A DNA stretch of 64,000 nt from the NCBI GenBank assembly GCA_018335925.1, contig JAGXRF010000076.1, positions 1 through 64,000 of the forward strand. Direction: 5' to 3'. Positions 36,009 through 43,762 of this stretch are shown here, one piece after another. The DNA comes from Flavobacteriales bacterium (GTDB taxonomy: Bacteria > Bacteroidota > Bacteroidia > Flavobacteriales > Flavobacteriaceae). The notes under the pieces were generated by a model that saw only the letters and a program-made list of their open reading frames with translations, had not been told where the DNA came from and made no database searches. A program made the position numbers and the translations under genes. Position 1 is the stretch's first letter. Every line of letters starts with the position of its first letter.

Positions 36009-36806
36009 ATGCAAGTAAATACTGTACATCACGTTGAAGAAGCAATTGCAGCTACCAAACAACAATTGTTGCAACATCTGTTATACCAACACATCCAAAA
36101 CTTGGACGATTTAAAAGTGTTTTTGAACTATCATGTATATGCCGTTTGGGATTTTATGTCGTTACTAAAAGCCTTGCAACAAAAATTAACATGTACTACC
36201 ACTCCATGGGTGCCGGTTGGCAATCCGAAAGTGAGGTATTTAATCAACGAAATTGTATTGGCAGAAGAAACCGATGTAGATGCTTTGGGTAACCGCAAAA
36301 GTCATTATGAATTGTATATAGATGCCATGAAAGCTTGTGGAGCCAACACCCAAGCAATAGAACAATTGGTGGCACAATTTGGCAATGGAGCCACTTGGGA
36401 AGAAGTTTCTAAAAGCATCAAATTGCCCGAAGCGGTTCGTAATTTTTTAAATTTTACTTTTCAAGTCATTCAACAAGGAAAGCCACATGAAATTGCAGCA
36501 GCTTTTACTTTTGGAAGGGAAGATTTGATACCGGGAATGTTCACGGAAATTTTACACCACTTTCAAAATCAATTAAACGAAACTTCGTTAGATAAGTTGA
36601 TTTATTATCTTGAACGACATATCGAGTTAGATGGCGATGAGCATGGGCCAATGGCTATGTTGATGATAGAAGAACTTTGCGAAGGAGACGAGCAAAAGTG
36701 GAATGAAGTGGCTGCAGTTTCTGAACAAGCATTGCAAATGCGAATTCAATTATGGGATGCCATGTTGCAACACATCCAGTTGAGCAAGCAATTTTCTGTA
36801 AACTAG
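36009..36806 (+). CDS. DUF3050 (heme-oxygenase-like fold) protein
   Basis: A 265-residue, mostly alpha-helical cytoplasmic protein of the DUF3050 family, which by fold belongs with heme-oxygenase-like proteins. Conserved-looking polar positions are FLNYHVYAVWDFMSLLKAL (about 39-57), EIVLAEETDVD (about 82-92), KSHYELYIDAM and YYLERHIELDGDEHGPMA (about 200-217). These His/Glu/Asp positions are the kind used as ligands in heme-oxygenase-like diiron oxidases, though no enzyme activity is known to me. It lies 9 bases after fabD and 5 bases before an SGNH hydrolase, so the three are probably cotranscribed. Confidence 0.82.
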   Translation: MQVNTVHHVEEAIAATKQQLLQHLLYQHIQNLDDLKVFLNYHVYAVWDFMSLLKALQQKLTCTTTPWVPVGNPKVRYLINEIVLAEETDVDALGNRKSHYELYIDAMKACGANTQAIEQLVAQFGNGATWEEVSKSIKLPEAVRNFLNFTFQVIQQGKPHEIAAAFTFGREDLIPGMFTEILHHFQNQLNETSLDKLIYYLERHIELDGDEHGPMAMLMIEELCEGDEQKWNEVAAVSEQALQMRIQLWDAMLQHIQLSKQFSVN

Positions 36807-36811
36807 AGTAG

Positions 36812-37519
36812 ATGAGAAAAATCAAGTTTTGGCAGTTGTTGTTTTTCGGATTGTTTTTTCTTTTAGGTTCTTGCCAAGAAGATACTACCCAAGAAATAGT
36901 GCCTCCAAAGAATTTGAAATTACTTTCGTTGGGAGATAGCTACACCATTGGAGAAAGCGTTTGTGCTAGCTGTCGTTTTCCGGTGCAGTTAAAAGATTCT
37001 ATTGCCAAACGATTGCGTTCGGAGGATGCTATTTCGGTGCAAGTAATTGCAACAACGGGCTGGACCACTACGCAGTTGAAAAATGCAGTTGCTTCTGCCA
37101 ATTTAACCAATCAGTTCGATTTGGTTACCTTATTAATAGGTGTAAACAACCAATACCAAAACAAGCCTTTTACATTATACGAGCAAGAATTTCCGGAATT
37201 GTTACAAACTGCCATCGATTTGGCCAAAGGAGACGTAAAAAAAGTAGTAGTAGTTTCTATTCCCGATTATGCTTATACCCCTTTTGGGCAAAACAGACCC
37301 AATCCTGCTTTAATTTCGCAACAACTGGATGCGTATAATGCCTTTGCGGAACAAACAGCTACCAATAGAGGAGTGGCTTTTGTTAACATAACCGATATTA
37401 CTCGTTTGGGCTTGCAACAACCTAATTTGGTAGCTTCGGATGGTTTGCATCCTTCTAGCCTTGCTTATACCAAATTTGTAGAGAGGATTTTACCTAAGGT
37501 GACGTATTTGTGGGAGTAA
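36812..37519 (+). CDS. SGNH/GDSL-type esterase lipoprotein
   Basis: A 235-residue hydrolase exported as a lipoprotein (signal FWQLLFFGLFFLLGSC, Cys21). It has the SGNH blocks: LSLGDSYTIGE with the nucleophilic Ser about residue 43, the Gly position near IATTGWTTTQL, the Asn of LLIGVNNQYQ, and the catalytic Asp/His in SDGLHPSS near the C-terminus. It probably removes acyl or acetyl groups from a lipid or glycan in the periplasm or at the outer membrane; the substrate is unknown. It overlaps nothing, but its stop is two bases from the convergent umuD stop. Confidence 0.87.
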   Translation: MRKIKFWQLLFFGLFFLLGSCQEDTTQEIVPPKNLKLLSLGDSYTIGESVCASCRFPVQLKDSIAKRLRSEDAISVQVIATTGWTTTQLKNAVASANLTNQFDLVTLLIGVNNQYQNKPFTLYEQEFPELLQTAIDLAKGDVKKVVVVSIPDYAYTPFGQNRPNPALISQQLDAYNAFAEQTATNRGVAFVNITDITRLGLQQPNLVASDGLHPSSLAYTKFVERILPKVTYLWE

Positions 37520-37520
37520 T

Positions 37521-37970
37521 TTACACTCCCTTAATCACATAAGTCACAATACCCCAAACGATCAATTCGTTTTCTTCGGTAATTTTGATGGGAGAAAAAT
37601 TGCTGTTTTCGGGCATCAAATACAAACCATCTTTTTGAAACAAAATCCGCTTTACGGTAAAAGCACCATCCAAGTAGCACACGGCTATTTTATTGTTAGC
37701 AGGTTCTAAGCTTCGGTCAATTACCAAAATATCGCCATCTTGTATGCCTGCATCTATCATAGAGTTTCCTTTTACTTTGGCATAAAATGTAGCTTCTTTG
37801 TGTTTTACCAAAGTTTGGTCGAGGCTAATTCGCAATTCCGAAAAATCGTCTGCCGGAGATGGAAATCCTGCGGCTATTCCTCCTGCCACAAAAGGTCGCT
37901 CTACCGATTGTGTCCAATCTGGAGTAAAAAACGTAAGGGTATTTTCAACAGGTAATTTTTTTACTCGCAT
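37521..37970 (-). CDS. umuD: UmuD-like S24 peptidase subunit of translesion DNA polymerase V
   Basis: A 149-residue LexA/UmuD-type autoprotease. The cleavage region AAGFPSPADDF (Ala34-Gly35) matches the family site, with Ala in place of the Cys of E. coli UmuD. The catalytic Ser70 is in VKGNSMIDAGI and Lys107 in GAFTVKRI. After RecA-stimulated cleavage, UmuD' works with UmuC in error-prone bypass. Its start codon overlaps the end of umuC by ten bases, so umuC is the upstream gene in this pair, the reverse of the usual umuD-umuC order. Confidence 0.92.
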   Translation of the reverse strand: MRVKKLPVENTLTFFTPDWTQSVERPFVAGGIAAGFPSPADDFSELRISLDQTLVKHKEATFYAKVKGNSMIDAGIQDGDILVIDRSLEPANNKIAVCYLDGAFTVKRILFQKDGLYLMPENSNFSPIKITEENELIVWGIVTYVIKGV

Positions 37971-39223
37971 AGTACTTCTATAATATCGTTAACGTTGGTG
38001 GTGTATTTTGGAGACAGACTTTCCTGTCGCATTTTCCAAGTACGATGCATGTCCTGTCCGGCTAATTTTAAATGGTGTTTGCCCCACTTTTGGTTAATTT
38101 GATCCATGGTTTGCATCAACGATTGATGTTTTGGGTTTTCTTGCACAAACAAATCGAGTTGTTGGTGGGTTTGCGAAATCAAATCGGTAACGATAATTCC
38201 GGCTTTTTTGTATTCAAAACCTTCTACAAACAAATCTTTCAAGCCTTGCAACGCATACTGGGTTAAGGTAATGGCAGAGTTGGAAGCATAAGGCAAAGTA
38301 ACTGCTTTGGAGTAGTAGTATCTGCCAGAGGCTTGTTTGAATTTATTGGTTTTTAACAATACAATCACGGTATGACATTTGCTTTTTTGCTTGCGAAGTT
38401 TTTCAGCACAAATCACCGAAAAGGTGGTAATACGTTCTCTTAATTCCTCTATGGTATAAATAGAGCGGTCAAAACTTCGGGTGGTAGCAATATTCTTTTT
38501 ACAGGCTGGCAACTCTAAGTCTAAAGTTGGTTTGCCTTGCAATTCGTGCTTTAATCTAAGTCCAACTACGCTCATGTGTTTTTGCACCCAAGCATCGGGT
38601 AGTTGCGTAAAGTCGTAGGCAGTATGTACTTGTAACGCTTGTAGTCGTTTGGCATGTTGGCCTCCAATGCCCCAAACGTCTTCTATTTTGGTCCATCGGA
38701 GTGCTTTGATGCGTTTTTCTTCGGTATCAATGGCATAGCTGCCTTGCGTTTGGTTGCTGAACTTTTTCGCAATTTTGTTGGCTACTTTAGCCAATGCCTT
38801 GGTAGGAGCAAAGCCTATACTAATCGGAATGCCAGTCCACTTTTGTACCCGTTTTCGCATTTCTATACCATAGTTACTTAAGTCGTAGTGTTGGTATCCG
38901 GTAAACTTTAAAAAAGCTTCGTCAATACTATACACTTCCACTTCCGGTGTAAACTGTTGCAAAATGCTCATTACTCGGTTGCTCATATCTCCGTATAGAG
39001 CATAATTGGAAGAAAATACGTGTATTTGGTGTTTTTCAAAAGCATCTCGGTACATAAATGCTACTGCTCCCATCGGGATGCCACAAGCTTTGGCTTCGCT
39101 ACTTCGGGCAATCACACAGCCATCGTTGTTAGACAATACCACTACGGGCTTCCCGATCAAATCCGGACGAAAAACCCTTTCGCAAGAAGCATAAAAGTTA
39201 TTACAATCTACCAATGCAAACAT
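37961..39223 (-). CDS. umuC: UmuC-like Y-family DNA polymerase
   Basis: A 420-residue translesion polymerase. Catalytic carboxylates are in FALVDCNNFYASCERVF (about 2-18) and VYSIDEAFLKF (about 97-107). The palm segment WTGIPISIGFAPTKALAKVANKIAKK and the helix-hairpin-helix region KIEDVWGIGGQHAKRL follow. The C-terminal little-finger and UmuC tail (LKLAGQDMHRTWKMRQESLSPKYTT) are complete. A near-consensus -7 element TACCTTTA (39228-39235, minus) sits four bases before the ATG. It is the first gene of a umuC-umuD operon. I did not find a convincing SOS box. Confidence 0.94.
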   Translation of the reverse strand: MFALVDCNNFYASCERVFRPDLIGKPVVVLSNNDGCVIARSSEAKACGIPMGAVAFMYRDAFEKHQIHVFSSNYALYGDMSNRVMSILQQFTPEVEVYSIDEAFLKFTGYQHYDLSNYGIEMRKRVQKWTGIPISIGFAPTKALAKVANKIAKKFSNQTQGSYAIDTEEKRIKALRWTKIEDVWGIGGQHAKRLQALQVHTAYDFTQLPDAWVQKHMSVVGLRLKHELQGKPTLDLELPACKKNIATTRSFDRSIYTIEELRERITTFSVICAEKLRKQKSKCHTVIVLLKTNKFKQASGRYYYSKAVTLPYASNSAITLTQYALQGLKDLFVEGFEYKKAGIIVTDLISQTHQQLDLFVQENPKHQSLMQTMDQINQKWGKHHLKLAGQDMHRTWKMRQESLSPKYTTNVNDIIEVLCE

Positions 39224-39248
39224 GGGTTAAAGGTAATTTTTTTTTGCT

Positions 39249-39302
39249 GGTTTAAAGTTTAACGTTTCGTAAAATTTAAAACTTTGAACTTTAAACTTAA
39301 CC
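39249..39302. repeat. TTTAAAGTTTAAG-type dispersed palindromic repeat, copy 2
   Basis: An imperfect palindrome of TTTAAAGTTTAA and ACTTTGAACTTTAAACTT words, lying between divergent umuC and the asparaginase gene. It shares ACTTTGAACTTTA with the copy in leuS and TTTAAAGTTTAA with the copy between 23S and 5S. Confidence 0.65.
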
Positions 39303-39323
39303 ATCATTAAATTTTCAAATCAC

Positions 39324-39331
39324 TATATTTG
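39324..39331 (+). promoter_or_regulatory. Asparaginase -7 element (TATATTTG)
   Basis: Exact TAnnTTTG match 19 bases before the asparaginase ATG. Confidence 0.5.
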
Positions 39332-39350
39332 TGCATCTACAAAACCCATC

Positions 39351-40379
39351 ATGCAAACAACCCCACGCATACTTTTATTGTACACCGGAGGCACCATTGG
39401 GATGCAAAAAGATTTTAAAACCGGAGCTCTTAAAGCATTCGACTTTAATAAACTATTGAAGCAAATACCGGAATTAAAATTATTAGACTGCGAAATCCAA
39501 TCGCTGTCTATGCAGCAACCTATCGATTCTTCGGATATGCAGCCAGCCTATTGGGTGCAAATTGCCAAATTAATTGAAAAGGTATACAACGATTTTCAGG
39601 GATTTGTGGTGTTGCATGGTTCCGATACCATGTCGTATACCGCAAGTGCGTTGAGTTTTTTATTGGAGAATTTGACCAAACCAGTGATTTTAACAGGGTC
39701 GCAATTGCCTATAGGCGACTTACGTACCGATGCCAAAGAAAATTTAATTACTGCCATTCAATTGGCTTCATTGCAACAAAACGGCATGCCTGTGATACAA
39801 GAGGTAGGCTTGTATTTTGAGTACAAATTATATAGAGGCAATCGGACTACTAAAATAAGTGCTGAACAATTCAATGCATTTACCTCCCCAAATTATCCGC
39901 CTTTGGCAGAAAGCGGGGTGCATTTGAATGTACAAATAGATGCTTTGTGGAAGCCAAAAACAAAAAAGAAGTTGTTGGTGCACGAAAAACTGGATACCAA
40001 CGTTATATTGATTAAGTTGTTTCCCGGTTTATCGGTAGAAACTTTGCAATACATGTTGCACCAACCTAAAATAAAGGCAGTATTGTTAGAAACTTACGGG
40101 GCAGGGAATGCCCCAAGTGATGAACAGTTTTTGAAAGTTTTAAACGATGCCACAAAAAGAGGAATTCACTTGATCAATGTTACCCAATGTAGTGGGGGAA
40201 GGGTGCAAATGGGGGTGTACGAAACAAGTGTAGGATTGCAAAAAATAGGCGTGATTTCGGGAAAAGACATTACTACCGAAGCAGCGATTTGCAAAATCAT
40301 GTATTTGTTAGGAGAAGAGGTTTCGCCTAACTTATTCAAAACCATGTTTGAAACTTCTCTGCGTGGAGAATTAGTATAA
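39351..40379 (+). CDS. ansA: Type I L-asparaginase
   Basis: Hydrolyses L-asparagine to aspartate and ammonia. The 342-residue protein has no signal peptide, so it is the cytoplasmic type I enzyme. It has the first catalytic Thr loop ILLLYTGGTIGMQKD (about 7-20), the second catalytic motif VLHGSDTMSYTASALSF (about 86-102), the SQLPIGDLRTDAKENL segment, and the C-terminal domain with ETYGAGNAPS and NVTQCSGGRV. It stands alone, followed by tRNA-Ser. Confidence 0.95.
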   Translation: MQTTPRILLLYTGGTIGMQKDFKTGALKAFDFNKLLKQIPELKLLDCEIQSLSMQQPIDSSDMQPAYWVQIAKLIEKVYNDFQGFVVLHGSDTMSYTASALSFLLENLTKPVILTGSQLPIGDLRTDAKENLITAIQLASLQQNGMPVIQEVGLYFEYKLYRGNRTTKISAEQFNAFTSPNYPPLAESGVHLNVQIDALWKPKTKKKLLVHEKLDTNVILIKLFPGLSVETLQYMLHQPKIKAVLLETYGAGNAPSDEQFLKVLNDATKRGIHLINVTQCSGGRVQMGVYETSVGLQKIGVISGKDITTEAAICKIMYLLGEEVSPNLFKTMFETSLRGELV

Positions 40380-40457
40380 AAATAATAGATTATATTTTTT
40401 CAAGTTATTTTTTTTTTGTTATTTGGCACTCGCAAATTCTATAGGTGAAAAACCAAT

Positions 40458-40548
40458 GGAGAGGTGTCCGAGTGGTCGAAGGAGCACGCCTGGAAAGTGT
40501 GTATACTCCAAAAGGGTATCAAGGGTTCGAATCCCTTTCTCTCCGCCA
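40458..40548 (+). tRNA. tRNA-Ser (anticodon GGA)
   Basis: A 91-base class II tRNA with the acceptor stem GGAGAGG paired to TCTCTCC, a G discriminator and encoded CCA. The anticodon stem CACGC/GTGTG encloses loop CTGGAAA, giving anticodon GGA, which reads UCC/UCU serine codons. A long variable arm (ACTCCAAAAGGGT) follows, then the T loop GGTTCGAATCC. Serine identity agrees with the long variable arm. Confidence 0.96.
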
Positions 40549-40628
40549 CATTTTTTGTTTGTAGAACTGTATCATTAAAAATAATTTATAACTTTAACAT
40601 CATTAACTAATTAATCAAGAACAGAACA

Positions 40629-41450
40629 ATGAAAAAACTATTTTCTATTTTGGCTATGATGAGTTTGATGACCTTTGGTACCATTCAAGCTCAAGAAACT
40701 GAAGCTGCTGAATCTCAGGCAGATTCTACGCAAGCTGTAGAAGCTACGTCAGAAGAAGCTGCACCAGCAGAAGAAGCTGCAGTAGTGGAAGAATCAGACG
40801 AAACAGCTGCAGAAGGCAGAGGATTTACACAAGAATTAAAGCAAAGATTTATTGAAGGTGGTCCTGGTTTTATGGGGATCGTATTGCTTTGTTTGATTTT
40901 AGGTTTGGCAATTTCTATCGAAAGAATTTTGTATTTAAACCTTTCTACTACCAATTCTAAAAAATTAATTGACGATGTAGAAGCTGCATTAAAATCAGGT
41001 GGTGTAAATGCTGCTAAAGAAGTATGTAGAAATACTGCAGGTCCGGTTGCATCTATCTTTTACCAAGGTTTAGACAGATCTGGTCACGGGGTGGAATCCG
41101 CTGAAAAAGCAGTAATGGCTTATGGTGGTGTACAAATGGGTCAATTAGAGAAAAACGTATCTTGGATTTCATTGTTTATCGCTTTGGCTCCGATGTTAGG
41201 TTTCATGGGTACAGTAATCGGGATGATTCAGGCGTTTGACCGTATCGAAGCTGCAGGTACTATGGATGCTTCGTTGGTAGCTGGAGGTATTAAAGTAGCG
41301 TTATTAACTACCGTATTTGGTTTGATTGTTGCGATTATCTTACAAGTATTTTACAACTATATTGTTGCAAAAATTGATGCTATCGTAAACGATATGGAAG
41401 ATGCTTCTATTAGCTTAGTTGATATTCTTTCTGACTTAGAAAAGAAATAA
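40629..41450 (+). CDS. exbB: MotA/TolQ/ExbB proton channel family protein
   Basis: The energising channel subunit that uses the proton gradient to drive TonB- or Tol-like systems. The 273-residue protein starts with a signal-peptide-like segment (KLFSILAMMSLMTFGTIQA) and an Ala/Glu-rich stretch (about 22-65), a feature common in Bacteroidetes ExbB. Three membrane helices follow (about 78-97, 175-200, 215-240), with the family core APMLGFMGTVIGMIQAFD and ALLTTVFGLIVAIILQVFYNY. It is first in an operon with a small membrane protein and two ExbD proteins. Confidence 0.92.
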   Translation: MKKLFSILAMMSLMTFGTIQAQETEAAESQADSTQAVEATSEEAAPAEEAAVVEESDETAAEGRGFTQELKQRFIEGGPGFMGIVLLCLILGLAISIERILYLNLSTTNSKKLIDDVEAALKSGGVNAAKEVCRNTAGPVASIFYQGLDRSGHGVESAEKAVMAYGGVQMGQLEKNVSWISLFIALAPMLGFMGTVIGMIQAFDRIEAAGTMDASLVAGGIKVALLTTVFGLIVAIILQVFYNYIVAKIDAIVNDMEDASISLVDILSDLEKK

Positions 41451-41474
41451 TACTAACCCTCAAATAACTTTAAG

Positions 41475-41912
41475 ATGAACTTAAAAAAGTTTACGAGAAT
41501 TGCAGTATTGGCTTTATCTGTTATATCAATTATCCTATGGTTTTTTGTTGCAACATCGGATTCGGTTGATGAACAAGGAAGGCCAGATGGTGGTGTAATG
41601 ACATCTCCTTTAATTTTTACATCATTAATTATCACCTTTGTTACGGTTGTATTAACTTTAATTTACTCTTTTAAAGGAATTTTATCTAGTAATAACTTAA
41701 AGAAGACTTTAACTCCTTTTGCATTAATGATAGGATTATTTATTTTATCATATATAATTGGTAATAGTGATCCAGTAATAAAAGATGGTGTTGAAATTGT
41801 TTCAAGCGGGACTTCGAAGTTAGTTAGTGCTAGTTTGAATATGTTTTATATCCTGGCATTAGCTGCATTTGGTTTATTACTATACTCTAGTTTCGTAAGA
41901 TTTAAAAAATAA
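41475..41912 (+). CDS. Small membrane protein in the ExbB/ExbD operon
   Basis: 145 residues with four predicted membrane helices (about 9-27, 46-68, 79-97, 118-138), positive charges at the N-terminus (NLKKFTR) and a final FVRFKK. The loop between helices 1 and 2 (ATSDSVDEQGRPDGGVM) is acidic and polar. I do not recognise a named domain. It lies 24 bases after exbB and three bases before the first exbD, so it is cotranscribed and may be an accessory of the proton-channel complex. Function is unknown. Confidence 0.8.
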   Translation: MNLKKFTRIAVLALSVISIILWFFVATSDSVDEQGRPDGGVMTSPLIFTSLIITFVTVVLTLIYSFKGILSSNNLKKTLTPFALMIGLFILSYIIGNSDPVIKDGVEIVSSGTSKLVSASLNMFYILALAAFGLLLYSSFVRFKK

Positions 41913-41915
41913 ATT

Positions 41916-42518
41916 ATGGCAAAAAGAAGTGCACCTGAAGTAAACGCAGGTTCGATGGCTGACATCGCTTTCTTGTTGCTCATCTTTTTCTTGGTAACCA
42001 CGACCATCGAAACAGATAGAGGGATCAACAGAAAGTTGCCACCAATTGAGGAGCAAAACGACCCACCACCAATTAAAGAAAAAAACATCTTTATGGTAAT
42101 GGTGAACAGAAACAACCAATTGTTGGTAGAAGATCAGTTAATGGAACTTCAAGATTTAAGAGCAGCTGCTGTTAAATTTTTAGACAATAATGGAGATGGT
42201 TCTTGTGCTCATTGTAAAGGAGAAAAAAATCCTGATTCTTCTGATAATCCAGAAAAGGCAGTTATTTCTTTACAAAATGATTCTGAAACTAGCTACAAAA
42301 CTTACATAGCTGTGCAAAACGAATTGGTTGCAGCATACTATGAGTTAAGGGATAAGGTTTGTTTGCAAAAGTATAACAAAACATATCGTGAGTTAGAAGC
42401 AAGATACGATGATCCTAAAACTAAAGAGGCAGAAAGATTGCGTTTGGAGCCATTGGTAAAAGAAATTCAAGCCATGTATCCACAAAAGCTTTCTGAAGCT
42501 GAACCAAAAAGAAATTAA
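41916..42518 (+). CDS. exbD: ExbD/TolR family protein (long form with CxxC)
   Basis: A 200-residue biopolymer-transport subunit. A short cytoplasmic N-terminus is followed by one membrane helix (SMADIAFLLLIFFLVTTTIETD, with the essential Asp in ADIAF) and a periplasmic domain. Compared with E. coli ExbD (about 140 aa) it has an extra segment with DNNGDGSCAHCKG, combining an Asp/Asn-rich loop with a CxxC pair, and a charged C-terminal coil (TYRELEARYDDPKTKEAERLRLEP). The second ExbD follows 18 bases later. Confidence 0.92.
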   Translation: MAKRSAPEVNAGSMADIAFLLLIFFLVTTTIETDRGINRKLPPIEEQNDPPPIKEKNIFMVMVNRNNQLLVEDQLMELQDLRAAAVKFLDNNGDGSCAHCKGEKNPDSSDNPEKAVISLQNDSETSYKTYIAVQNELVAAYYELRDKVCLQKYNKTYRELEARYDDPKTKEAERLRLEPLVKEIQAMYPQKLSEAEPKRN

Positions 42519-42536
42519 CCTGTAAAATCAAAACCT

Positions 42537-43013
42537 ATGTCGATTTTTAAAAAGAAGAAAAAAGGCGATTTGCCTGCTATTTCAACCGCTTCTCTACCTG
42601 ACATTGTGTTTATGTTGTTATTCTTTTTTATGGTGGCTACCGTAATGAGAGATACCGAATTAATCGTTCAAAACTCTCTTCCTAAAGCGGATCAAGTAAC
42701 CAAATTAGATAAAAAAGATCGTGTGATGTTTATCTACATTGGTAAACCACACGAAAGATACCAACAAAGATATGGTACAGGTGACATGATTCAGTTGAAT
42801 GACAGACCAGCTACAGCTCAGGATATTCAAGAATTTATTAAGAAAGAAAGAGCTGCTAGAAATCCGGAATTAGAAAAAGTATTAACTGCTGCATTAAAAG
42901 TAGATAGAGATTCTAAAATGGGATTGGTTGGGGAAGTAAAACAAGAGCTTCGCAAAATTCAACAGTACAAAGTGAACTACACAACTGTAGTTGGTAGTGC
43001 CTTAGATCAATAG
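42537..43013 (+). CDS. exbD: ExbD/TolR family protein (second copy)
   Basis: A 158-residue subunit with a basic cytoplasmic N-terminus (FKKKKKGDLPAIST) and a single helix with the channel Asp (ASLPDIVFMLLFFFMVATVMRDTE). The periplasmic domain has the strand-rich RVMFIYIGKPHERYQ and ends in LRKIQQYKVNYTTVVGSALDQ. Two different ExbD proteins with one ExbB is usual in Bacteroidetes, where they power TonB and possibly gliding or T9SS-linked functions. It closes the operon, followed by a terminator. Confidence 0.92.
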   Translation: MSIFKKKKKGDLPAISTASLPDIVFMLLFFFMVATVMRDTELIVQNSLPKADQVTKLDKKDRVMFIYIGKPHERYQQRYGTGDMIQLNDRPATAQDIQEFIKKERAARNPELEKVLTAALKVDRDSKMGLVGEVKQELRKIQQYKVNYTTVVGSALDQ

Positions 43014-43036
43014 TTTTTTTAATGATATTAATACCG

Positions 43037-43067
43037 AAAGGCATCCGTTAATTGGATGCCTTTTTTT
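43037..43067 (+). terminator. exbB-exbD operon terminator
   Basis: A 10-bp perfect stem AAAGGCATCC (43037-43046) with GGATGCCTTT (43054-43063) is followed by a T run. Confidence 0.9.
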
Positions 43068-43086
43068 ATTTTTACCAAAAAAACAA

Positions 43087-43761
43087 ATGCGTTGGGTTTT
43101 AGTTTATTTATTTTTAATGCTTGCTTTTTTTGGCTTAGCTCAAGACAGCCTCTACAAATACCCTATAGATTATAAATATCGCGAAGATCAATTTTATGCA
43201 ACCATTGCTCATCAAGTATTTGTTAACCGACCAAGCGACATAGCCCAAAATTCTTTTTCTCCTGAGATAAGGATAGGCTTTTTAAGAGATATGCCTATCA
43301 ATCAGAGCAGACAATTAGCAATTGCACCGGGGTTAGGTTTGTCTTATAAAAACATTAATACCAGTGCCTCTTTTAGTAAATTTAATACCAAAGATAACTT
43401 TGGGAATGTAGTATACAATAAGCAGTCGATTAATCAGTTTTTAGTAGAGTTTCCGTTAGAACTTCGTTTTAGAGCTTCTACGCCAACTACTCACGAGTTT
43501 TTTAGATCGCATCTTGGAATAAAAGCTGCTTATTTGTTTTGGCACCAATCTTCATTTAGTGGTTTTGATTCATTCACTGTAAATAATCGAGCCGACTTTA
43601 ATTCCTTACTTTGGGATGTTTACGTTTCCTTAGGCTATAATACGCTCAATGCCTACATTTCTTATGGATTAAATCCGATGTTAAAAAACCAAGAGAATTT
43701 TGATGGGACTTCGATTAACTTTAAAAGATTAAGTTTTGGTTTGATGTTTTACATCTTGTAA
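43087..43761 (+). CDS. PorT-like outer-membrane beta-barrel protein
   Basis: 224 residues with a signal peptide (RWVLVYLFLMLAFFGLAQ) and alternating strands of a small barrel (IRIGFLRDMP, LAIAPGLGLSYKNI, FLVEFPLELRFRA, HLGIKAAYLFW), ending in an aromatic residue (FGLMFYIL). The general pattern and length fit the PorT/porin-like family; PorT is a T9SS accessory. The gene's place after an ExbBD operon also fits a flavobacterial pattern. Assignment to PorT itself is moderate; a generic outer-membrane beta-barrel protein is the safe call. Confidence 0.7.
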   Translation: MRWVLVYLFLMLAFFGLAQDSLYKYPIDYKYREDQFYATIAHQVFVNRPSDIAQNSFSPEIRIGFLRDMPINQSRQLAIAPGLGLSYKNINTSASFSKFNTKDNFGNVVYNKQSINQFLVEFPLELRFRASTPTTHEFFRSHLGIKAAYLFWHQSSFSGFDSFTVNNRADFNSLLWDVYVSLGYNTLNAYISYGLNPMLKNQENFDGTSINFKRLSFGLMFYIL

Positions 43762-43762
43762 G

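Noticed and set aside
39224..39350. SOS/LexA box upstream of umuC
   Set aside because: No clear palindrome of a known LexA type could be seen; the palindromic sequence there is the dispersed TTTAAAG-type repeat.
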